This document shows, piece after piece, positions 27,701-38,405 of a stretch of 64,000 bases of DNA. Position 1 is the first letter of the stretch, and every line of letters begins with the position of its first letter. Under the pieces are notes generated by a model that searched no databases, was not told where the DNA came from, and was given only the letters and a program-made list of their open reading frames with translations. Source of the DNA: Christiangramia flava JLT2011 (GTDB lineage: Bacteria; Bacteroidota; Bacteroidia; Flavobacteriales; Flavobacteriaceae); the NCBI RefSeq assembly GCF_001951155.1, contig NZ_CP016359.1:434001-498000 (forward strand), in the 5' to 3' direction. The position numbers and the translations under genes were made by a program.

Positions 27701-30700
27701 ACTACTGCCGAAGAAACTACCGCTGGAACAGATCCGAATAACCCCGATTCTGATGGTGACGGTATCAATGACGGACAGGAAGTGACCGATGGAACAGATC
27801 CTAATAACGACTGTGATTCGATCGGAGGAACGCCGCTTAGCACCAGCGACTGCGATGCTGACGGACTAACTACTGCTGAAGAAGTTTCCGCCGGAACCGA
27901 TCCGAATAACCCGGATTCTGATGGTGATGGAATCAATGATGGTCAGGAAGTAACTGATGGAACGAATCCGTTAGATATCTGCGATCCACTGCAAACTGCT
28001 GATAACTGTGATCCTGACGGGGATGGTTTAACCAATGCTGAAGAAGCTGCAACTGGAACCGATCCGAATAATGCGGATTCTGATGGTGATGGAATCAATG
28101 ACGGACAGGAAGTGGCTGACGGAACCGATCCGTTAGACATTTGCGATCCGCTACAAACCGCTGATAACTGTGATCCTGACGGGGATGGATTGACAAACGC
28201 CGAAGAAGTTGCCGCCGGAACCGACCCAAATAATCCGGATTCTGATGGTGACGGAATTAATGACGGACAGGAAGTGACCGATGGAACCAATCCGCTGGAT
28301 ATTTGCGATCCGCTACAAACTGCGGATAATTGTGATCCTGACGGGGATGGTTTGACAAACGCCGAAGAAGCTGCTGCTGGAACCGATCCGAATAATGCGG
28401 ATTCTGATGGTGACGGTATCAATGACGGACAGGAAGTGACCGATGGAACGAATCCGTTAGACATTTGCGATCCGCTTCAAACTGCCGATAGCTGTGATCC
28501 TGATGCTGATGGTTTGACAAACGCTGAAGAAGCTTCCGCTGGAACCGATCCGAATAATGCCGATTCTGACGGTGATGGCATCAATGACGGTCAGGAAGTG
28601 ACCGATGGAACCGATCCTAATAACGACTGTGATTCAATTGGCGGAACGCCGCTCAGCACCAGCGACTGCGATGCTGACGGACTAACGACTGCCGAAGAAG
28701 CTTCCGCCGGAACAGATCCGAATAACCCCGATTCTGATGGTGATGGAATTCAAGACGGCCAGGAAGTGACTGATGGAACCAATCCGCTGGATATCTGTGA
28801 TCCGCTGCAAACTGCCGATAATTGTGATCCTGACGGTGATGGTCTAACCAATGCTGAAGAAACTTCCGCTGGAACCGATCCTAATAATGCTGATTCTGAT
28901 GGAGATGGCATTAATGATGGTCAGGAAATGACGGACGGAACCGATCCGCTGGATATCTGCGATCCATTGCAAACTGCCGATAACTGTGATCCTGACGGGG
29001 ATGGTTTGACAAATGCCGAAGAAACTGCCGCTGGAACCGATCCGAATAACCCGGATTCTGATGGTGATGGCATCAACGACGGACAGGAAGTGGCTGATGG
29101 AACTGATCCGCTGGATATTTGCGATCCTTTGCAAACTGCTGATAATTGTGATCCTGACGGGGATGGTTTGACCAATGCTGAAGAAGCTTCCGCCGGAACT
29201 GACCCAAATAACCCGGATTCTGATGGTGATGGCATCGAGGACGGACAGGAAGTGAACGATGGCACAGATCCTAATAACGACTGTGATTCGATCGGAGGAA
29301 CGCCGCTAAGCACCAGCGACTGTGATGCTGACGGACTAACGACTGCCGAAGAAACTGCCGCCGGAACTAATCCAAATAATACCGATTCTGATGGTGACGG
29401 AATCAACGACGGTCAGGAAGTGGCTGATGGAACGAATCCGCTGGATATCTGTGATCCGCTGCAAACTGCCGATAACTGTGATCCTGACGGGGATGGATTG
29501 ACAAACGCTCAGGAAGCTACCGCCGGAACTGATCCAAATAATGCTGATTCTGATGGTGATGGAATTCAAGACGGACAGGAAGTGACCGATGGAACGAATC
29601 CGCTAGATATCTGTGATCCGCTGCAATCTGCCGATAATTGTGATCCTGACGGGGATGGCTTGACAAACGCTCAGGAAGCTGCCGCTGGAACCGATCCCAA
29701 CAATCCTGATTCTGATGGCGATGGAATCAATGACGGACAGGAAATGACCGATGGAACCAATCCGCTGGACATTTGCGATCCGCTGCAAACTGCCGATAAC
29801 TGTGATCCTGACGGGGATGGTTTGACAAACGCTGAAGAAGCTGCCGCCGGAACAGATCCGAATAATGCCGATTCTGATGGTGATGGAATTCAAGACGGAC
29901 AGGAAGTGGCTGATGGAACTGATCCGCTGGATATCTGTGATCCGCTACAAACTGCTGATAATTGTGATCCGGATGCTGATGGTTTGACAAACGCCGAAGA
30001 AACTACCGCCGGAACAGATCCGAATAATGCCGATTCTGATGGTGATGGAATCAACGACGGACAGGAAATGACCGATGGAACGAATCCGCTGGATATCTGT
30101 GATCCGCTGCAAACTGCTGATAATTGTGATCCTGACGGAGATGGCTTGACCAATGCTGAAGAAGTTTCCGCTGGAACCGATCCGAATAATCCGGATTCTG
30201 ACGGCGATGGAATTAACGACGGCCAAGAAGTAGCTGATGGAACTGATCCGCTGGATATCTGTGATCCGCTACAAACTGCTGATAATTGTGATCCGGATGC
30301 TGATGGTTTGACAAACGCCGAAGAAACTACCGCCGGAACAGATCCGAATAATGCCGATTCTGATGGTGATGGAATCAACGACGGACAGGAAATGACCGAT
30401 GGAACGAATCCGCTGGATATCTGTGATCCGCTGCAAACTGCCGATAACTGTGATCCTGACGGGGATGGTTTGACAAACGCCGAAGAAGCTGCCGCAGGAA
30501 CCGATCCGAATAATCCGGATTCTGACGGCGATGGAATTAACGACGGCCAAGAAGTAGCTGATGGAACTGATCCAAATAACGATTGTGACTCGATTGGAGG
30601 AACGCCACATAGCACCAGCGATTGCGATGCTGACGGACTGACTACTGCCGAAGAAGCTGCCGCTGGAACCGATTCGAATAATCCTGATTCCGATGGTGAT

Positions 30701-33700
30701 GGAATCAACGACGGACAGGAAGTAACTGACGGAACCGATCCAAATAACGATTGTGACTCGATTGGAGGAACGCCACATAGCACCAGCGATTGCGATGCTG
30801 ACGGACTAACGACTGCTGAAGAAACTTCCGCCGGAACAGATCCGAATAACCCGGATTCTGACGGTGATGGAATTAATGACGGCCAGGAAGTGGCTGACGG
30901 AACCAATCCGTTAGATATTTGCGATCCACTGCAAACTGCTGATAACTGTGATCCTGACGGGGATGGCTTGACAAACGCCGAAGAAGCTGCCGCCGGAACC
31001 GATCCAAATAATGCTGATTCTGATGGTGATGGAATCAATGACGGACAGGAAGTGGCTGATGGAACGAATCCGCTGGATATCTGCGATCCGCTGCAAACTG
31101 CCGATAACTGTGATCCTGACGGGGATGGATTGACAAACGCTCAGGAAGCTACCGCCGGAACTGATCCAAATAATGCCGATTCTGATGGTGATGGAATTCA
31201 AGACGGACAGGAAGTTGCTGACGGAACCGATCCAAATAACGATTGTGACTCGATTGGAGGAACGCCACTTAGCACCAGCGATTGTGATGCTGACGGACTA
31301 ACGACTGCCGAAGAAACTTCCGCCGGAACTGATCCGAATAATCCTGATTCTGATGGTGACGGAATTCAAGACGGACACGAAGTGGCTGATGGAACTGATC
31401 CTAATAACGATTGTGACTCGATTGGCGGAACGCCGCTTAGCACCAGCGACTGCGATGCTGACGGACTGACTACTGCTGAAGAAGCCGCCGCCGGAACAGA
31501 TCCTAATAACCCGGATTCTGATGGTGACGGAATCAATGATGGTCAGGAAGTGGCTGACGGAACCGATCCAAATAACGATTGTGACTCGATTGGAGGAACG
31601 CCACTTAGCACCAGCGATTGCGATGCTGACGGACTGACTACTGCTGAAGAAGTTTCCGCCGGAACTGATCCAAATAATCCTGATTCTGACGGTGATGGAA
31701 TTCATGACGGACAGGAAGTGACCGATGGCACCGATCCAAACAACGACTGTGATTCGATCGGTGGAACGCCGCTCAGCACCAGCGATTGCGATGCTGACGG
31801 ACTGACTAATGCCGAAGAAGCTGCCGCTGGAACCGACCCAAATAATCCGGATTCTGATAGTGATGGAATCAATGACGGTCCGGAAGTAACTGATGGAACC
31901 GATCCGCTAGATATTTGTGATCCGCTGCAAACTGCTGATAACTGTGATCCGGACGGAGATGGTTTGACAAACGCCGAAGAAGCCGCTGCAGGTACTGATC
32001 CAAATAATGCCGATTCTGATGGTGATGGGATCAATGACGGACAGGAAGTGGCTGATGGAACCAATCCAAACAATGACTGTGATTCTATTGGTGGAACGCC
32101 ACTTAGCACCAGCGACTGCGATGCTGACGGACTGACTACTGCCGAAGAAGTTTCCGCTGGAACCGATCCGAATAATCCTGATTCTGATGGTGATGGAATC
32201 AATGACGGACAGGAAGTAACTGACGGAACCGATCCAAATAACGATTGTGACTCGATTGGTGGAACTCCGCTCAGCACCAGCGACTGCGATGCTGACGGAC
32301 TGACTAATGCTGAAGAAGCCGCTGTAGGAACCGACCCAAATAATGCTGATTCTGATGGTGACGGTATTAACGACGGACAGGAAGTGACTGATGGAACTGA
32401 TCCGCTGGATATCTGTGATCCGTTGCAAACTGCTGATAATTGTGATCCTGACGGGGATGATTTGACCAATGCTGAAGAAGCTTCCGCTGGAACCGACCCA
32501 AATAATGCGGATTCTGATGGTGATGGAATCAATGACGGACAGGAAGTGACCGATGGAACGAATCCGTTAGACATTTGCGATCCGCTTCAAACTGCTGATA
32601 ATTGTGATCCTGACGGGGATGGCTTGACAAACGCTGAAGAAGCTTCCACTGGAACTGATCCGAATAACCCGGATTCTGATGGTGATGGGATCAATGACGG
32701 ACAGGAAGTGGCTGATGGAACCGATCCAAACAACGATTGTGACTCGATCGGTGGAACGCCGCTAAGCACCAGCGATTGCGATGCTGACGGACTGACGACT
32801 GCTGAAGAAGTTTCCGCTGGAACCGACCCTAATAATCCGGATTCTGATGGTGACGGAATCAATGACGGTCAGGAAGTGACCGATGGAACCGATCCTAATA
32901 ACGACTGTGATTCAATTGGCGGAACGCCGCTCAGCACCAGCGATTGCGATGCTGACGGACTGACTACTGCTGAAGAAGTTTCCGCCGGAACTGATCCGAA
33001 TAATGCCGATTCTGACGGCGATGGAATTAATGACGGTCAGGAAGTAACTGATGGAACCGATCCAAACAACGATTGTGATTCGATTGGCGGAACGCCGCTA
33101 AGCACCAGCGATTGTTTCCCTTCAGAAACCAATCCAACTACACAAACCACGATTGTGACCACAGAGTCGCCAGACAGCGATGGTGATGGTATCAGCGATG
33201 CCCAGGAAGCTCAGGATGGAACTGATGCCAGCGACGACTGTGATTCGGTTGGAGGAAAACCGCTTGGTTCCAGTGATTGCGACAATGACGGCCTCACCAA
33301 TTCCGAAGAAGAAATTTTAGGCACCGATCCTAATAACCCTGATTCAGACAATGATGCGGTGCTGGATGGCCAGGAAATCCTGGATAATACCAATCCGCTG
33401 GATATTTGTTCGCTGAATCCTGCGAGTCAGACGCTCGAACCTTCCGAAGAATGGTTACAGACCGATTGTGACAACGATGGAATGTCTAACATTTCAGAAA
33501 TAAACACTAAAACTGACTGGAGAAACATGGATAGTGATGGCGACGGAGTACTGGACGGTACTGAAATGAACGACAAGACCAATCCTTTAGATCCTTGTTC
33601 GCTCTTGCTTGCCAGCCAGAGTATCACTCCTCCTCAGGAATGGCAGGATATGGACTGCGATAGCGACGGCGGAAGCAATGCCTATGAAATTAGCGTGGGA

Positions 33701-34600
33701 ACCGATCCTTTCTCCTATGAAGTGGATACAGATGCTGACGGAATTTCAGATGCCGAGGAAACTGCTAACGGAAGCGATCCTGAAAATCCATGTGATCCAA
33801 ACCCAATGGCCGTTGGAACTGCTGATTGTGATAATGACGGCCTTACCAACGATGAAGAAAGAACCGGTAAAAATGATCCTTCTACGGAAGCGGATCCTTC
33901 CGGAGCCATTTCAGACCCGAATAACCCGGATACCGATGGTGATGGCGTGAATGACGGCGATGAAGCGCTTGGTAACACAGATGTGAACGATCCTTGTGAT
34001 TTCGATTCCGCAGCCGTTACCCTTCCGAAGTCAGGAAACTTCCTAACAGCAGATTGTGATGGTGATGGAGTGATCAATGCCGATGAGATGAATGATCAAA
34101 CTGATCCTTTTAATGCCTGTGATTCAGATCCTGCGCATGTTAGCATGCCACAATCAGAAGAATTCCTGGCAGGTGACTGTGATAAAGATGGTATCTCCAA
34201 CGGTACCGAAATTGGTCCGAATCCTAATAATCCAATGGATATGAACGGTGATTCTGTTCCAGATTACCTGCAGGTATTGGGTGTTTCCCAGAGTGAAGTA
34301 TTCGTTTATGAATTGCTCACGCCTGATGGGGATGGATACAATGATGTCCTGATCATTGAGAATATTGAAAGTTATCCACAAAACACCATGCAGATCTTTA
34401 ATAGATGGGGTGTGCTGGTTTGGAAAGAAAAAGGATATGATCCTGATAATAATTATTTCGAAGGGCGATCAAATGGTCGTGTAGTAGTCTCGGGAGACGA
34501 TCTGCTACCAACAGGCACGTACTTCTATGTGCTGGAATATCTGGATGAAGAACAAAATAAATTGGTCAAAAAGGCCGGATATATCTACATCAACCGATAA
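21725..34600 (+). CDS. Giant thrombospondin type-3 repeat surface protein, type IX secretion cargo
   Basis: The 4291-residue protein starts with a signal peptide ([20 protein letters not shown]). A TSP3 segment near residues 85-115 and a jelly-roll-like domain (about 120-320) follow. A second discoidin/jelly-roll-like region lies at about 375-500 and a cadherin/Ig-like domain at about 645-745. Residues 750-3797 are TSP3 repeats: 55 full units and one partial. More divergent TSP3 repeats follow to about 4190. The C-terminus (about 4195-4290: [42 protein letters not shown]) is a CHU_C/type B sorting domain of the type IX system. The two downstream genes fit a secretion/anchoring partner role. 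TSP3 motifs (DxDxDG) bind calcium, so this is probably a long Ca-stabilised stalk or adhesin. Confidence 0.93.
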   Translation: MKNNLLLRATLPLLFSFALISGSPFKDDGRTAEVQTYSFHSLIIEFVADVFGKFDFSDTRKATSVQPKKAVAQTASTSKLVSNSSLFVDTDGDGIDDLYDIDDDNDGIPDAEEDQECFVYEEHFDFGSYPGAPLSPGQTTYIYNSDPPYSVWPDGLQDGEYTIATNTREANGDWLDILDHTEGVESGYMLVVNADEAPGEFYAFSVATEANTNYRFESWITNANYIVNQTGCESCCGGFVLPDIIIEIRDGLTNTLIASMQTGQIPIATDNDTWKVYNVPFNSGASTSVNVVMINAGPGGCGNDLALDDLRLIREFSPVFCDFDGDGIPNSKDLDSDNDGILDIVEAGGIDADNNGIADNLSDQDNDGLVDMYDSDCVVYTYNTTNGNAVSTTFNSGFSNPNNALGNPSFSYALSGFGTTYAVYDLGSELPTGTTFEFYVGSETGSQYIEFHSVTDSQGNIETSYIGGANANSTGPEIQNYTLSVPTRYLRVRAYTNGLRFYGLNYTATTKTATNCTGAPLIPVETTAGTSDYLNNDADGDTCFDSLEGGDAITGAQLDADGRITGGVDANGIPLATAGGQEDISSKNAAVFGSACDTDADGVINSADICEGFDDSLDNDADGTPDGCDPDDDNDGNPDTSDTITPLQAVARDESTNVIVGSTATVNILQNDDFLPNNDMNNLGSTSITRIGGTGNGTVVLDALTGEMAYTPLSLEAGSTVTVIYQVCNTSPEPDVCATATVNITVSDPDSDGDGITDSQEAVDGTDPNNDCDSIGGTPLSTSDCDADGLTTAEEASAGTDPNNPDSDGDGINDGQEVADGTNPLDICDPLQTADNCDPDGDGLTNAEEAVAGTDPNNPDSDGDGINDGQEVADGTDPLDICDPLQTADNCDPDADGLTNAEEATAGTDPNNPDSDGDGINDGQEVTDGTNPLDICDPLQTADNCDPDGDGLTNAEETAAGTDSNNPDSDGDGINDGQEVTDGTDPLDICDPLQTADNCDPDGDGLTNAEETTAGTDPNNPDSDGDGIQDGQEVTDGTNPNNDCDSIGGTPLSTSDCDADGLTTAEEAAAGTDPNNPDSDGDGINDGQEVADGTNPLDICDPLQTADNCDPDGDGLTNAEETAAGTDPNNPDSDGDGINDGQEVTDGTNPLDICDPLQTADNCDPDADGLTNAEEAAAGTDPNNPDSDGDGINDGQEVTDGTNPLDICDPLQTADNCDPDGDGLTNAEEAATGTDPNNPDSDGDGINDGQEVADGTNPLDICDPLQTADNCDPDADGLTNAEEVSAGTDPNNADSDGDGIQDGQEVIDGTDPLDICDPLQTADNCDPDGDGLTNAEEAAAGTDPNNADSDGDGINDGQEMTDGTDPLDICDPLQTANNCDPDADGLTNAEEVSAGTDPNNADSDGDGITDGQEVTDGTDPNDDCDSIGGTPLSTSDCDADGLTTAEEAAAGTDPNNPDSDGDGINDGQEVADGTNPLDICDPLQSADNCDPDADGLANAEETTAGTDPNNADSDGDGVNDGQEVADGTNPLDICDPLQTADNCDPDADGLTNAEEVSAGTDTNNPDSDGDGINDGQEVADGTDPLDICDPLQTADNCDPDGDDLTNAEEAVAGTDPNNADSDGDGINDGQEVTNGTDPNNDCDSIGGTPLSTSDCDADGLTTAEEVSAGTDPNNPDSDGDGIQDGQEVTDGTNPLDICDPLQTADNCDPDGDDLTNAEEASAGTDPNNADSDGDGINDGQEVADGTDPNNDCDSIGGTPLSTSDCDADGLTTAEEASAGTDSNNPDSDGDGINDGQEVADGTDPNNDCDSIGGTPLSTSDCDADGLTTAEEVSAGTDPNNPDSDGDGINDGQEVADGTDPLDICDPLQTADNCDPDGDGLTNAEEASAGTDPNNADSDGDGINDGQEVTDGTDPNNDCDSIGGTPLSTSDCDADGLTNAEEASAGTDPNNADSDGDGINDGQEVADGTDPNNDCDSIDGTPLSTSDCDADGLTTAEETTAGTDPNNPDSDGDGINDGQEVTDGTDPNNDCDSIGGTPLSTSDCDADGLTTAEEVSAGTDPNNPDSDGDGINDGQEVTDGTNPLDICDPLQTADNCDPDGDGLTNAEEAATGTDPNNADSDGDGINDGQEVADGTDPLDICDPLQTADNCDPDGDGLTNAEEVAAGTDPNNPDSDGDGINDGQEVTDGTNPLDICDPLQTADNCDPDGDGLTNAEEAAAGTDPNNADSDGDGINDGQEVTDGTNPLDICDPLQTADSCDPDADGLTNAEEASAGTDPNNADSDGDGINDGQEVTDGTDPNNDCDSIGGTPLSTSDCDADGLTTAEEASAGTDPNNPDSDGDGIQDGQEVTDGTNPLDICDPLQTADNCDPDGDGLTNAEETSAGTDPNNADSDGDGINDGQEMTDGTDPLDICDPLQTADNCDPDGDGLTNAEETAAGTDPNNPDSDGDGINDGQEVADGTDPLDICDPLQTADNCDPDGDGLTNAEEASAGTDPNNPDSDGDGIEDGQEVNDGTDPNNDCDSIGGTPLSTSDCDADGLTTAEETAAGTNPNNTDSDGDGINDGQEVADGTNPLDICDPLQTADNCDPDGDGLTNAQEATAGTDPNNADSDGDGIQDGQEVTDGTNPLDICDPLQSADNCDPDGDGLTNAQEAAAGTDPNNPDSDGDGINDGQEMTDGTNPLDICDPLQTADNCDPDGDGLTNAEEAAAGTDPNNADSDGDGIQDGQEVADGTDPLDICDPLQTADNCDPDADGLTNAEETTAGTDPNNADSDGDGINDGQEMTDGTNPLDICDPLQTADNCDPDGDGLTNAEEVSAGTDPNNPDSDGDGINDGQEVADGTDPLDICDPLQTADNCDPDADGLTNAEETTAGTDPNNADSDGDGINDGQEMTDGTNPLDICDPLQTADNCDPDGDGLTNAEEAAAGTDPNNPDSDGDGINDGQEVADGTDPNNDCDSIGGTPHSTSDCDADGLTTAEEAAAGTDSNNPDSDGDGINDGQEVTDGTDPNNDCDSIGGTPHSTSDCDADGLTTAEETSAGTDPNNPDSDGDGINDGQEVADGTNPLDICDPLQTADNCDPDGDGLTNAEEAAAGTDPNNADSDGDGINDGQEVADGTNPLDICDPLQTADNCDPDGDGLTNAQEATAGTDPNNADSDGDGIQDGQEVADGTDPNNDCDSIGGTPLSTSDCDADGLTTAEETSAGTDPNNPDSDGDGIQDGHEVADGTDPNNDCDSIGGTPLSTSDCDADGLTTAEEAAAGTDPNNPDSDGDGINDGQEVADGTDPNNDCDSIGGTPLSTSDCDADGLTTAEEVSAGTDPNNPDSDGDGIHDGQEVTDGTDPNNDCDSIGGTPLSTSDCDADGLTNAEEAAAGTDPNNPDSDSDGINDGPEVTDGTDPLDICDPLQTADNCDPDGDGLTNAEEAAAGTDPNNADSDGDGINDGQEVADGTNPNNDCDSIGGTPLSTSDCDADGLTTAEEVSAGTDPNNPDSDGDGINDGQEVTDGTDPNNDCDSIGGTPLSTSDCDADGLTNAEEAAVGTDPNNADSDGDGINDGQEVTDGTDPLDICDPLQTADNCDPDGDDLTNAEEASAGTDPNNADSDGDGINDGQEVTDGTNPLDICDPLQTADNCDPDGDGLTNAEEASTGTDPNNPDSDGDGINDGQEVADGTDPNNDCDSIGGTPLSTSDCDADGLTTAEEVSAGTDPNNPDSDGDGINDGQEVTDGTDPNNDCDSIGGTPLSTSDCDADGLTTAEEVSAGTDPNNADSDGDGINDGQEVTDGTDPNNDCDSIGGTPLSTSDCFPSETNPTTQTTIVTTESPDSDGDGISDAQEAQDGTDASDDCDSVGGKPLGSSDCDNDGLTNSEEEILGTDPNNPDSDNDAVLDGQEILDNTNPLDICSLNPASQTLEPSEEWLQTDCDNDGMSNISEINTKTDWRNMDSDGDGVLDGTEMNDKTNPLDPCSLLLASQSITPPQEWQDMDCDSDGGSNAYEISVGTDPFSYEVDTDADGISDAEETANGSDPENPCDPNPMAVGTADCDNDGLTNDEERTGKNDPSTEADPSGAISDPNNPDTDGDGVNDGDEALGNTDVNDPCDFDSAAVTLPKSGNFLTADCDGDGVINADEMNDQTDPFNACDSDPAHVSMPQSEEFLAGDCDKDGISNGTEIGPNPNNPMDMNGDSVPDYLQVLGVSQSEVFVYELLTPDGDGYNDVLIIENIESYPQNTMQIFNRWGVLVWKEKGYDPDNNYFEGRSNGRVVVSGDDLLPTGTYFYVLEYLDEEQNKLVKKAGYIYINR
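23972..33115 (+). repeat. Array of 55 full TSP3 coding units plus one partial unit
   Basis: I counted two unit types sharing a [13 protein letters not shown] start and an AGTDPNN end. Type A is 54 residues (162 bp) with the centre [13 protein letters not shown]. Type B is 56 residues (168 bp) with the centre [17 protein letters not shown]. There are 34 A and 21 B units plus a 36-residue partial B unit at the end. The total (3012 + 36 residues) matches the coordinates exactly. The order is irregular, with runs of A (units 34-40) and of B (45-48). Each unit has two Ca-binding loops and two cysteines. Differences between units are mostly synonymous or at a few variable sites. Confidence 0.95.
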
Positions 34601-34643
34601 TTATTAGAAAAACCGAATCCTTAGAACCTTAAATATCAAAAAG

Positions 34644-35558
34644 ATGAAAAATATCATAATAATTGCCAGTCTTTTATTCCTGAATGTGTGCATGGCGCAG
34701 CAGGAAGCGCAATACAGCCAGTATATGTACAATACCATGACGGTGAACCCGGCTTACGCTGGTTCCCGTGGCGTCCTTAGTTTCAATGGCCTATACCGCT
34801 CCCAGTGGGTAGGTCTGGAAGGCGCCCCGAAAACGGAAGCTTTTAACCTGCATATGCCGGTTTCCTACCGCGTAGGAGCGGGAATTTCAGTCGTGAATGA
34901 TGAATTGGGTCCTACTCATGAAACTGCCGTAGACGCCGTATTTTCCTATACGATCCCAACTTCGGTGAACGGAAATCTTTCCTTTGGCCTAAAAGCCGGC
35001 GCGCACCTGCTGAGCGTGGATTTTGAGCAGCTGGCAAAATACCAGAACGAACCGAGTGATCCTAACAGCAATATAGATCGCCAGTTCTCCCCTACCGTTG
35101 GTGCCGGTGTGTATTATCATACCGACAGGTTTTACGCCGGACTTTCCGTGCCCAACATCATCGAGACACAACACTTCGAAAACAGTTCGGCTTCCATCGC
35201 GAGAGAGCGCATGCATTTTTACCTCATCGCAGGGCACGTTTTTGACCTGGATACCGACTGGAAACTAAAGCCTGCCGTACTGAGCAAAATCGTGCAGGGA
35301 GCACCTTTGCAGGTAGACGTTTCAGCCAATTTCTGGTATAAGGAGAAAGTGACCCTTGGCGCTTCTTATCGATGGAGTGCCGCCTGGAGTGCGATGGCCG
35401 CGTTCAATATTTCAGATGAGATCATGCTGGGCTTTGCTTACGACAAGGAAACCACCGATCTTGGAAATACTTCCTTCAATGACGGTTCTTTTGAATTCCT
35501 GCTGCGAGTAGAACTTTTCAGCAAATTCGGCCAACTAATTTCACCACGTTTCTTCTAA
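34644..35558 (+). CDS. PorP/SprF-like type IX secretion membrane protein
   Basis: The 304-residue protein has a signal peptide (MKNIIIIASLLFLNVCMAQQ) followed by the family hallmark QYSQYMYNTMTVNPAYAGSR. The rest is made of beta strands ending in a C-terminal Phe (LISPRFF), as expected for an outer-membrane barrel. PorP/SprF-like proteins are usually encoded next to cargo with type B sorting domains and are thought to retain or anchor that cargo at the cell surface. Here the gene starts 43 bases after the giant repeat protein and is presumably its dedicated partner. Confidence 0.9.
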   Translation: MKNIIIIASLLFLNVCMAQQEAQYSQYMYNTMTVNPAYAGSRGVLSFNGLYRSQWVGLEGAPKTEAFNLHMPVSYRVGAGISVVNDELGPTHETAVDAVFSYTIPTSVNGNLSFGLKAGAHLLSVDFEQLAKYQNEPSDPNSNIDRQFSPTVGAGVYYHTDRFYAGLSVPNIIETQHFENSSASIARERMHFYLIAGHVFDLDTDWKLKPAVLSKIVQGAPLQVDVSANFWYKEKVTLGASYRWSAAWSAMAAFNISDEIMLGFAYDKETTDLGNTSFNDGSFEFLLRVELFSKFGQLISPRFF

Positions 35559-35568
35559 AATGACGATC

Positions 35569-36852
35569 ATGAAAAAATCTTACTACTACTTCCTCATCCT
35601 GGGCATTTTTTGGTCTCCGCTTTATGCGCAGGAAAAGAAAATGGAACGCGCTGCGGAAGCCATTGCCAATCATTCCTACGCTGAGGCCAAGGAAATTCTC
35701 TGGCCCATGACCAAAAAAGGCAGACAATCTGCTGAATTATACGCGCAACTTGCCGATAGTTATTATGCCATGGGCGAACTTCCCAAAGCCGCCTTCTGGT
35801 ACCAGAAACAGTTCTTCCAGGAAGATGAGCCGGAAGCTGAAGCGTACTTCAGGTATGCTCATTCCCTGAAATCCATCGGAAACACTACCAAGGCTGATAG
35901 CCTGATGAACATTTTCGCCAGAAAGGCCAGAGGCCAGAAAAGAGCGGCCTTGATCGAGTCCCGATTTGCCGGAAAAGCGGCGGAAGGAACCACCTATTAT
36001 GAAGTTAAAATCATGCCTTTTAATTCGGAAAGATCTGATTATGCCCCGGCTTTTTACCAGGAAAAACTGGTTTTTGCCAGCGCACGCGACACTGGAAATT
36101 TCTATAAAAGAATCCATAAATGGGACCACGAGTTTTTTACAGATTTCTATAGCACTGATCCTGAAAGTCATTCCTCGGAACCTGAGAAAATCCCCGAATT
36201 GAATAGCAATTTTCATGAATCTACAGCTGTTTTCACCAAGGATGGCAAGACCGTTTATTTCACTCGTAACAATTATGAACGCGGAAGAAAAAGGGATGCA
36301 AAAGGCGTAACCCGACTGAAAATTTACCGTGCAGAACTGGATTCACATGGAAAATGGCAGAATATTGAAGCACTTCCCTTCAACAGTTCCAGCTATTCGG
36401 TAGCCCATCCCGCGCTGAATGCGGAAGAAGATCAACTCTTTTTTGCTTCTGATATGCCTGGAGGCAAAGGCCAATCTGACCTGTATGTTGTGGCAATCCA
36501 TCCGGACGGCAGTTTTGGATCGGTAAAAAACCTCGCCCATTTAAATACGGAAGCCCGGGAAACATTCCCATTCATGAGTACCAGCGGGATCCTGTATTTT
36601 GCCAGTGATGGATATCCCGGCTACGGAGGGCTGGATATTTTTAAAGCAACACCAGAATTAGAAAGCTCGGTCGAAAACCTTGGAAAACCCGTGAACAGTA
36701 AATTTGACGATTTTTCGTTGATCTTAGATCCATCAGGAGAAACTGGTTATTTTGCTTCCAACCGGCCAGGAACCGGCAGTGATGACATTTATTCTTTTAG
36801 AAAACTGGAAAAATCTCCAAACTGCGAAAGGCATCAGGACGAGATGGAATAA
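35569..36852 (+). CDS. TPR/PD40 lipoprotein-like T9SS accessory protein without OmpA domain
   Basis: From the ATG at 35569 (an in-frame ATG three codons upstream is also possible) the product has a signal peptide (MKKSYYYFLILGIFWSPLYAQ), TPR-like helices (about 30-130) and a PD40/WD40-like propeller (about 150-410; for example VFTKDGKTVYFTRNNY, DQLFFASDMPGGKGQSDLYV, GYFASNRPGTGSDDIYSF). Relatives of the PorE type continue with a carboxypeptidase-regulatory-like domain and a peptidoglycan-binding OmpA domain. This one stops 18 residues after the propeller (LEKSPNCERHQDEME), about 30 bases before a terminator and the left end of the integrated element. It is either a natural short form or a truncated gene. 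It lies just after the SprF-like gene, so one operon is likely. Confidence 0.85.
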   Translation: MKKSYYYFLILGIFWSPLYAQEKKMERAAEAIANHSYAEAKEILWPMTKKGRQSAELYAQLADSYYAMGELPKAAFWYQKQFFQEDEPEAEAYFRYAHSLKSIGNTTKADSLMNIFARKARGQKRAALIESRFAGKAAEGTTYYEVKIMPFNSERSDYAPAFYQEKLVFASARDTGNFYKRIHKWDHEFFTDFYSTDPESHSSEPEKIPELNSNFHESTAVFTKDGKTVYFTRNNYERGRKRDAKGVTRLKIYRAELDSHGKWQNIEALPFNSSSYSVAHPALNAEEDQLFFASDMPGGKGQSDLYVVAIHPDGSFGSVKNLAHLNTEARETFPFMSTSGILYFASDGYPGYGGLDIFKATPELESSVENLGKPVNSKFDDFSLILDPSGETGYFASNRPGTGSDDIYSFRKLEKSPNCERHQDEME

Positions 36853-36880
36853 CAACAAGCTGTCAACACACAAAAACAAA

Positions 36881-36909
36881 AAAGCCTGAAATCGATGATT
36901 TCAGGCTTT
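36881..36909. terminator. Rho-independent terminator hairpin
   Basis: A perfect 13-bp stem, AAAGCCTGAAATC and GATTTCAGGCTTT with a 3-base loop, follows the TPR/PD40 gene by 28 bases. A-rich and T-rich flanks make it usable in both directions. It sits seven bases before the left attachment repeat, so it may originally have terminated a tRNA gene read from the minus strand. Confidence 0.8.
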
Positions 36910-36915
36910 CATTTT

Positions 36916-36928
36916 GCGGAGAAAGAGG
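36916..36928 (+). repeat. Left attachment-site core (attL)
   Basis: GCGGAGAAAGAGG occurs here and again at 56585-56597 in the same orientation. Its complement, CCTCTTTCTCCGC, looks like the T-stem/acceptor 3' end of a tRNA gene. The sequence beyond the core does not continue as a tRNA on either side. Confidence 0.75.
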
Positions 36929-36960
36929 CTCCGTCACCTTTTTTTGTAACAACAATGTTT

Positions 36961-37008
36961 ATGAGGTTTTCCAATCATACCTCATCAAAGGGTAACTGAT
37001 AGGGTAAC
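36961..37008. promoter_or_regulatory. Recombinase binding region at the left end
   Basis: An inverted repeat ATGAGGT/ACCTCAT (36961-36967, 36979-36985) is followed by GGGTAACTGATAGGGTAAC (36990-37008). The latter contains two GGGTAAC units and recurs with one change at the right end. These are likely arm-type sites for the integrase or Xis-type protein. Confidence 0.5.
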
Positions 37009-37092
37009 CAAACTTATGTAACTAATAATTTCAAAGTACTTATACAAATATAGCCGAGACTCCCTTAATATTGAAAATAATAATTAAGTTAC

Positions 37093-37611
37093 TCATGAAT
37101 TATTTTTATTGTCGATATATCGGAAGTCTTTTATTTTTATATCGAGATGAAATATTTGATATAACATATTTTGTAATACGTGAACATAAGCTTTTTGGTA
37201 GGTAACTTGTTGTTTTGCTTGAGTAAAGAATGTATACTTATCTTTAATGTTTTCACAATTGGGGCAATAGTCTTTATACACTGTGAAATAACTTTGGCTC
37301 CCACTTTTATTTGTCAGTGAGGTGGGAAATTCAATCGTCCAACTTTCTTGGAAGCACTCACCTATTGCTTTTCTTTCTTTCCAATCTTTTCCATTTTGTT
37401 TTATTCTTTTATTATTCATTAAAAAAGAAAAAGCTAAAAGCCAATCCGTACTTAGTTCAACTGGCTCTAATTCCTCAATACTAACTTCCTTTTCATCACC
37501 AAACCTTTGATAAACCCAAGCGGTTTTATTATAAATGCCAGTTATTTGGCAAAGTCCTAAAGTTGCATCTTTCACAAAGTTTCCTATTCTTAAATCATTT
37601 TTAAGAGTCAT
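37093..37611 (-). CDS. Hypothetical protein of a Bacteroidota mobile-element family, copy 1
   Basis: The 172-residue protein begins MTLKNDLRIGNFVKDATLG, has a middle motif IEELEPVELSTDWLLAFSFL and ends with YVHVLQNMLYQIF. This order (LRIGN start, EPxxLxxxWLLxFxF middle, YVHxLQNxxY end) matches a small protein family I recognise from phages and integrative elements of Bacteroidota, for which no function is known to me. It is a paralogue of the next gene (37625-38200), 13 bases away on the same strand. It is the first gene inside the left end of the element. Confidence 0.7.
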   Translation of the reverse strand: MTLKNDLRIGNFVKDATLGLCQITGIYNKTAWVYQRFGDEKEVSIEELEPVELSTDWLLAFSFLMNNKRIKQNGKDWKERKAIGECFQESWTIEFPTSLTNKSGSQSYFTVYKDYCPNCENIKDKYTFFTQAKQQVTYQKAYVHVLQNMLYQIFHLDIKIKDFRYIDNKNNS

Positions 37612-37624
37612 TTCTTTTTTTTAA

Positions 37625-38200
37625 TTAATTATCGATGTATTGCGGATGTTCAATTCCAATTTCGAATCTAAATATTTGATAAAAAACATTCTGCAGTATG
37701 TGAACATTAGGCTGGTGGTAAGTAACTTGTTCTTTAAGTACTTGATGAAATTTATATTTATCATTTATGTGCTCAGTAAAATCTTGGCGGACTAAATCCT
37801 GTGAGTACATAAATAAATTATACGTATCTATAATATCTTTTCTATAGGGGAAATAGACTTTCTTTACAAAGAATCTGTCTAAAACCACTTCTTTCTCTTT
37901 CTCCAATGGCACACTAAGATTCCAATACTCAGTCAAATATTTATTCGGTTTAGTCAAATCTGATATGCTAATTCCTCTATAACTCACCTTTGAACTATAA
38001 AGTGAAAAAGAAAAAGCTAAAAGCCAATTTAAATTTAATTCAATTGGCTTTAATTCCTCTATATTCACTTTCTTATCATTATCGCTCCCTAACATTGGGC
38101 CTACCCAAACTATATCATTATGAATACCTCTTACTTTGCAAACTCCTAAGGTTGCCTCTTTCACAAAGTTTCCTATTCTCAAGTCTTTTTTATGAATCAT
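37625..38200 (-). CDS. Hypothetical protein of a Bacteroidota mobile-element family, copy 2
   Basis: The 191-residue protein is a paralogue of the preceding gene, with the same start (KDLRIGNFVKEATLGVCKV), middle (IEELKPIELNLNWLLAFSF) and end (VHILQNVFYQIFRFEIGIEH). The two copies differ most in the central part (about residues 75-150). Adjacent duplicates on the same strand suggest a local duplication. The function is unknown. It has no signal peptide or membrane segment and is probably cytoplasmic. Confidence 0.7.
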   Translation of the reverse strand: MIHKKDLRIGNFVKEATLGVCKVRGIHNDIVWVGPMLGSDNDKKVNIEELKPIELNLNWLLAFSFSLYSSKVSYRGISISDLTKPNKYLTEYWNLSVPLEKEKEVVLDRFFVKKVYFPYRKDIIDTYNLFMYSQDLVRQDFTEHINDKYKFHQVLKEQVTYHQPNVHILQNVFYQIFRFEIGIEHPQYIDN

Positions 38201-38405
38201 TTTTACTCTTTTATCTTTAGTCGTTTAAAAAGTCCGTTGGAGTTTGTAATATGCTGGTTCTCATTCTAAGCATCTTTGTTTACCTTCGAAGGTATTAAAT
38301 CTGTATAGAAATAAGATTTTCATACGGGGATACTAAATTCTTAAAAAATCTAAAATAATTTAGGAGAGGCACTGCAACAATTTAATTAAAACACTCCATA
38401 ACAGA

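Noticed and set aside
24169..32862. Many long minus-strand open frames rich in Ser, Pro and Gly across the repeat array
   Set aside because: They are antisense shadows of the TSP3 units: the repeated codons on the plus strand give stop-free repeats on the other strand. They have no independent start context or domain.
23972..33115. CRISPR array
   Set aside because: The regular 162/168-bp repeats are in-frame protein-coding units with no unique spacers of constant length and no cas genes.
36916..36940. A complete tRNA gene at the attachment repeat
   Set aside because: Only the 3'-end-like 13 bases are present. Neither flank folds into a cloverleaf.
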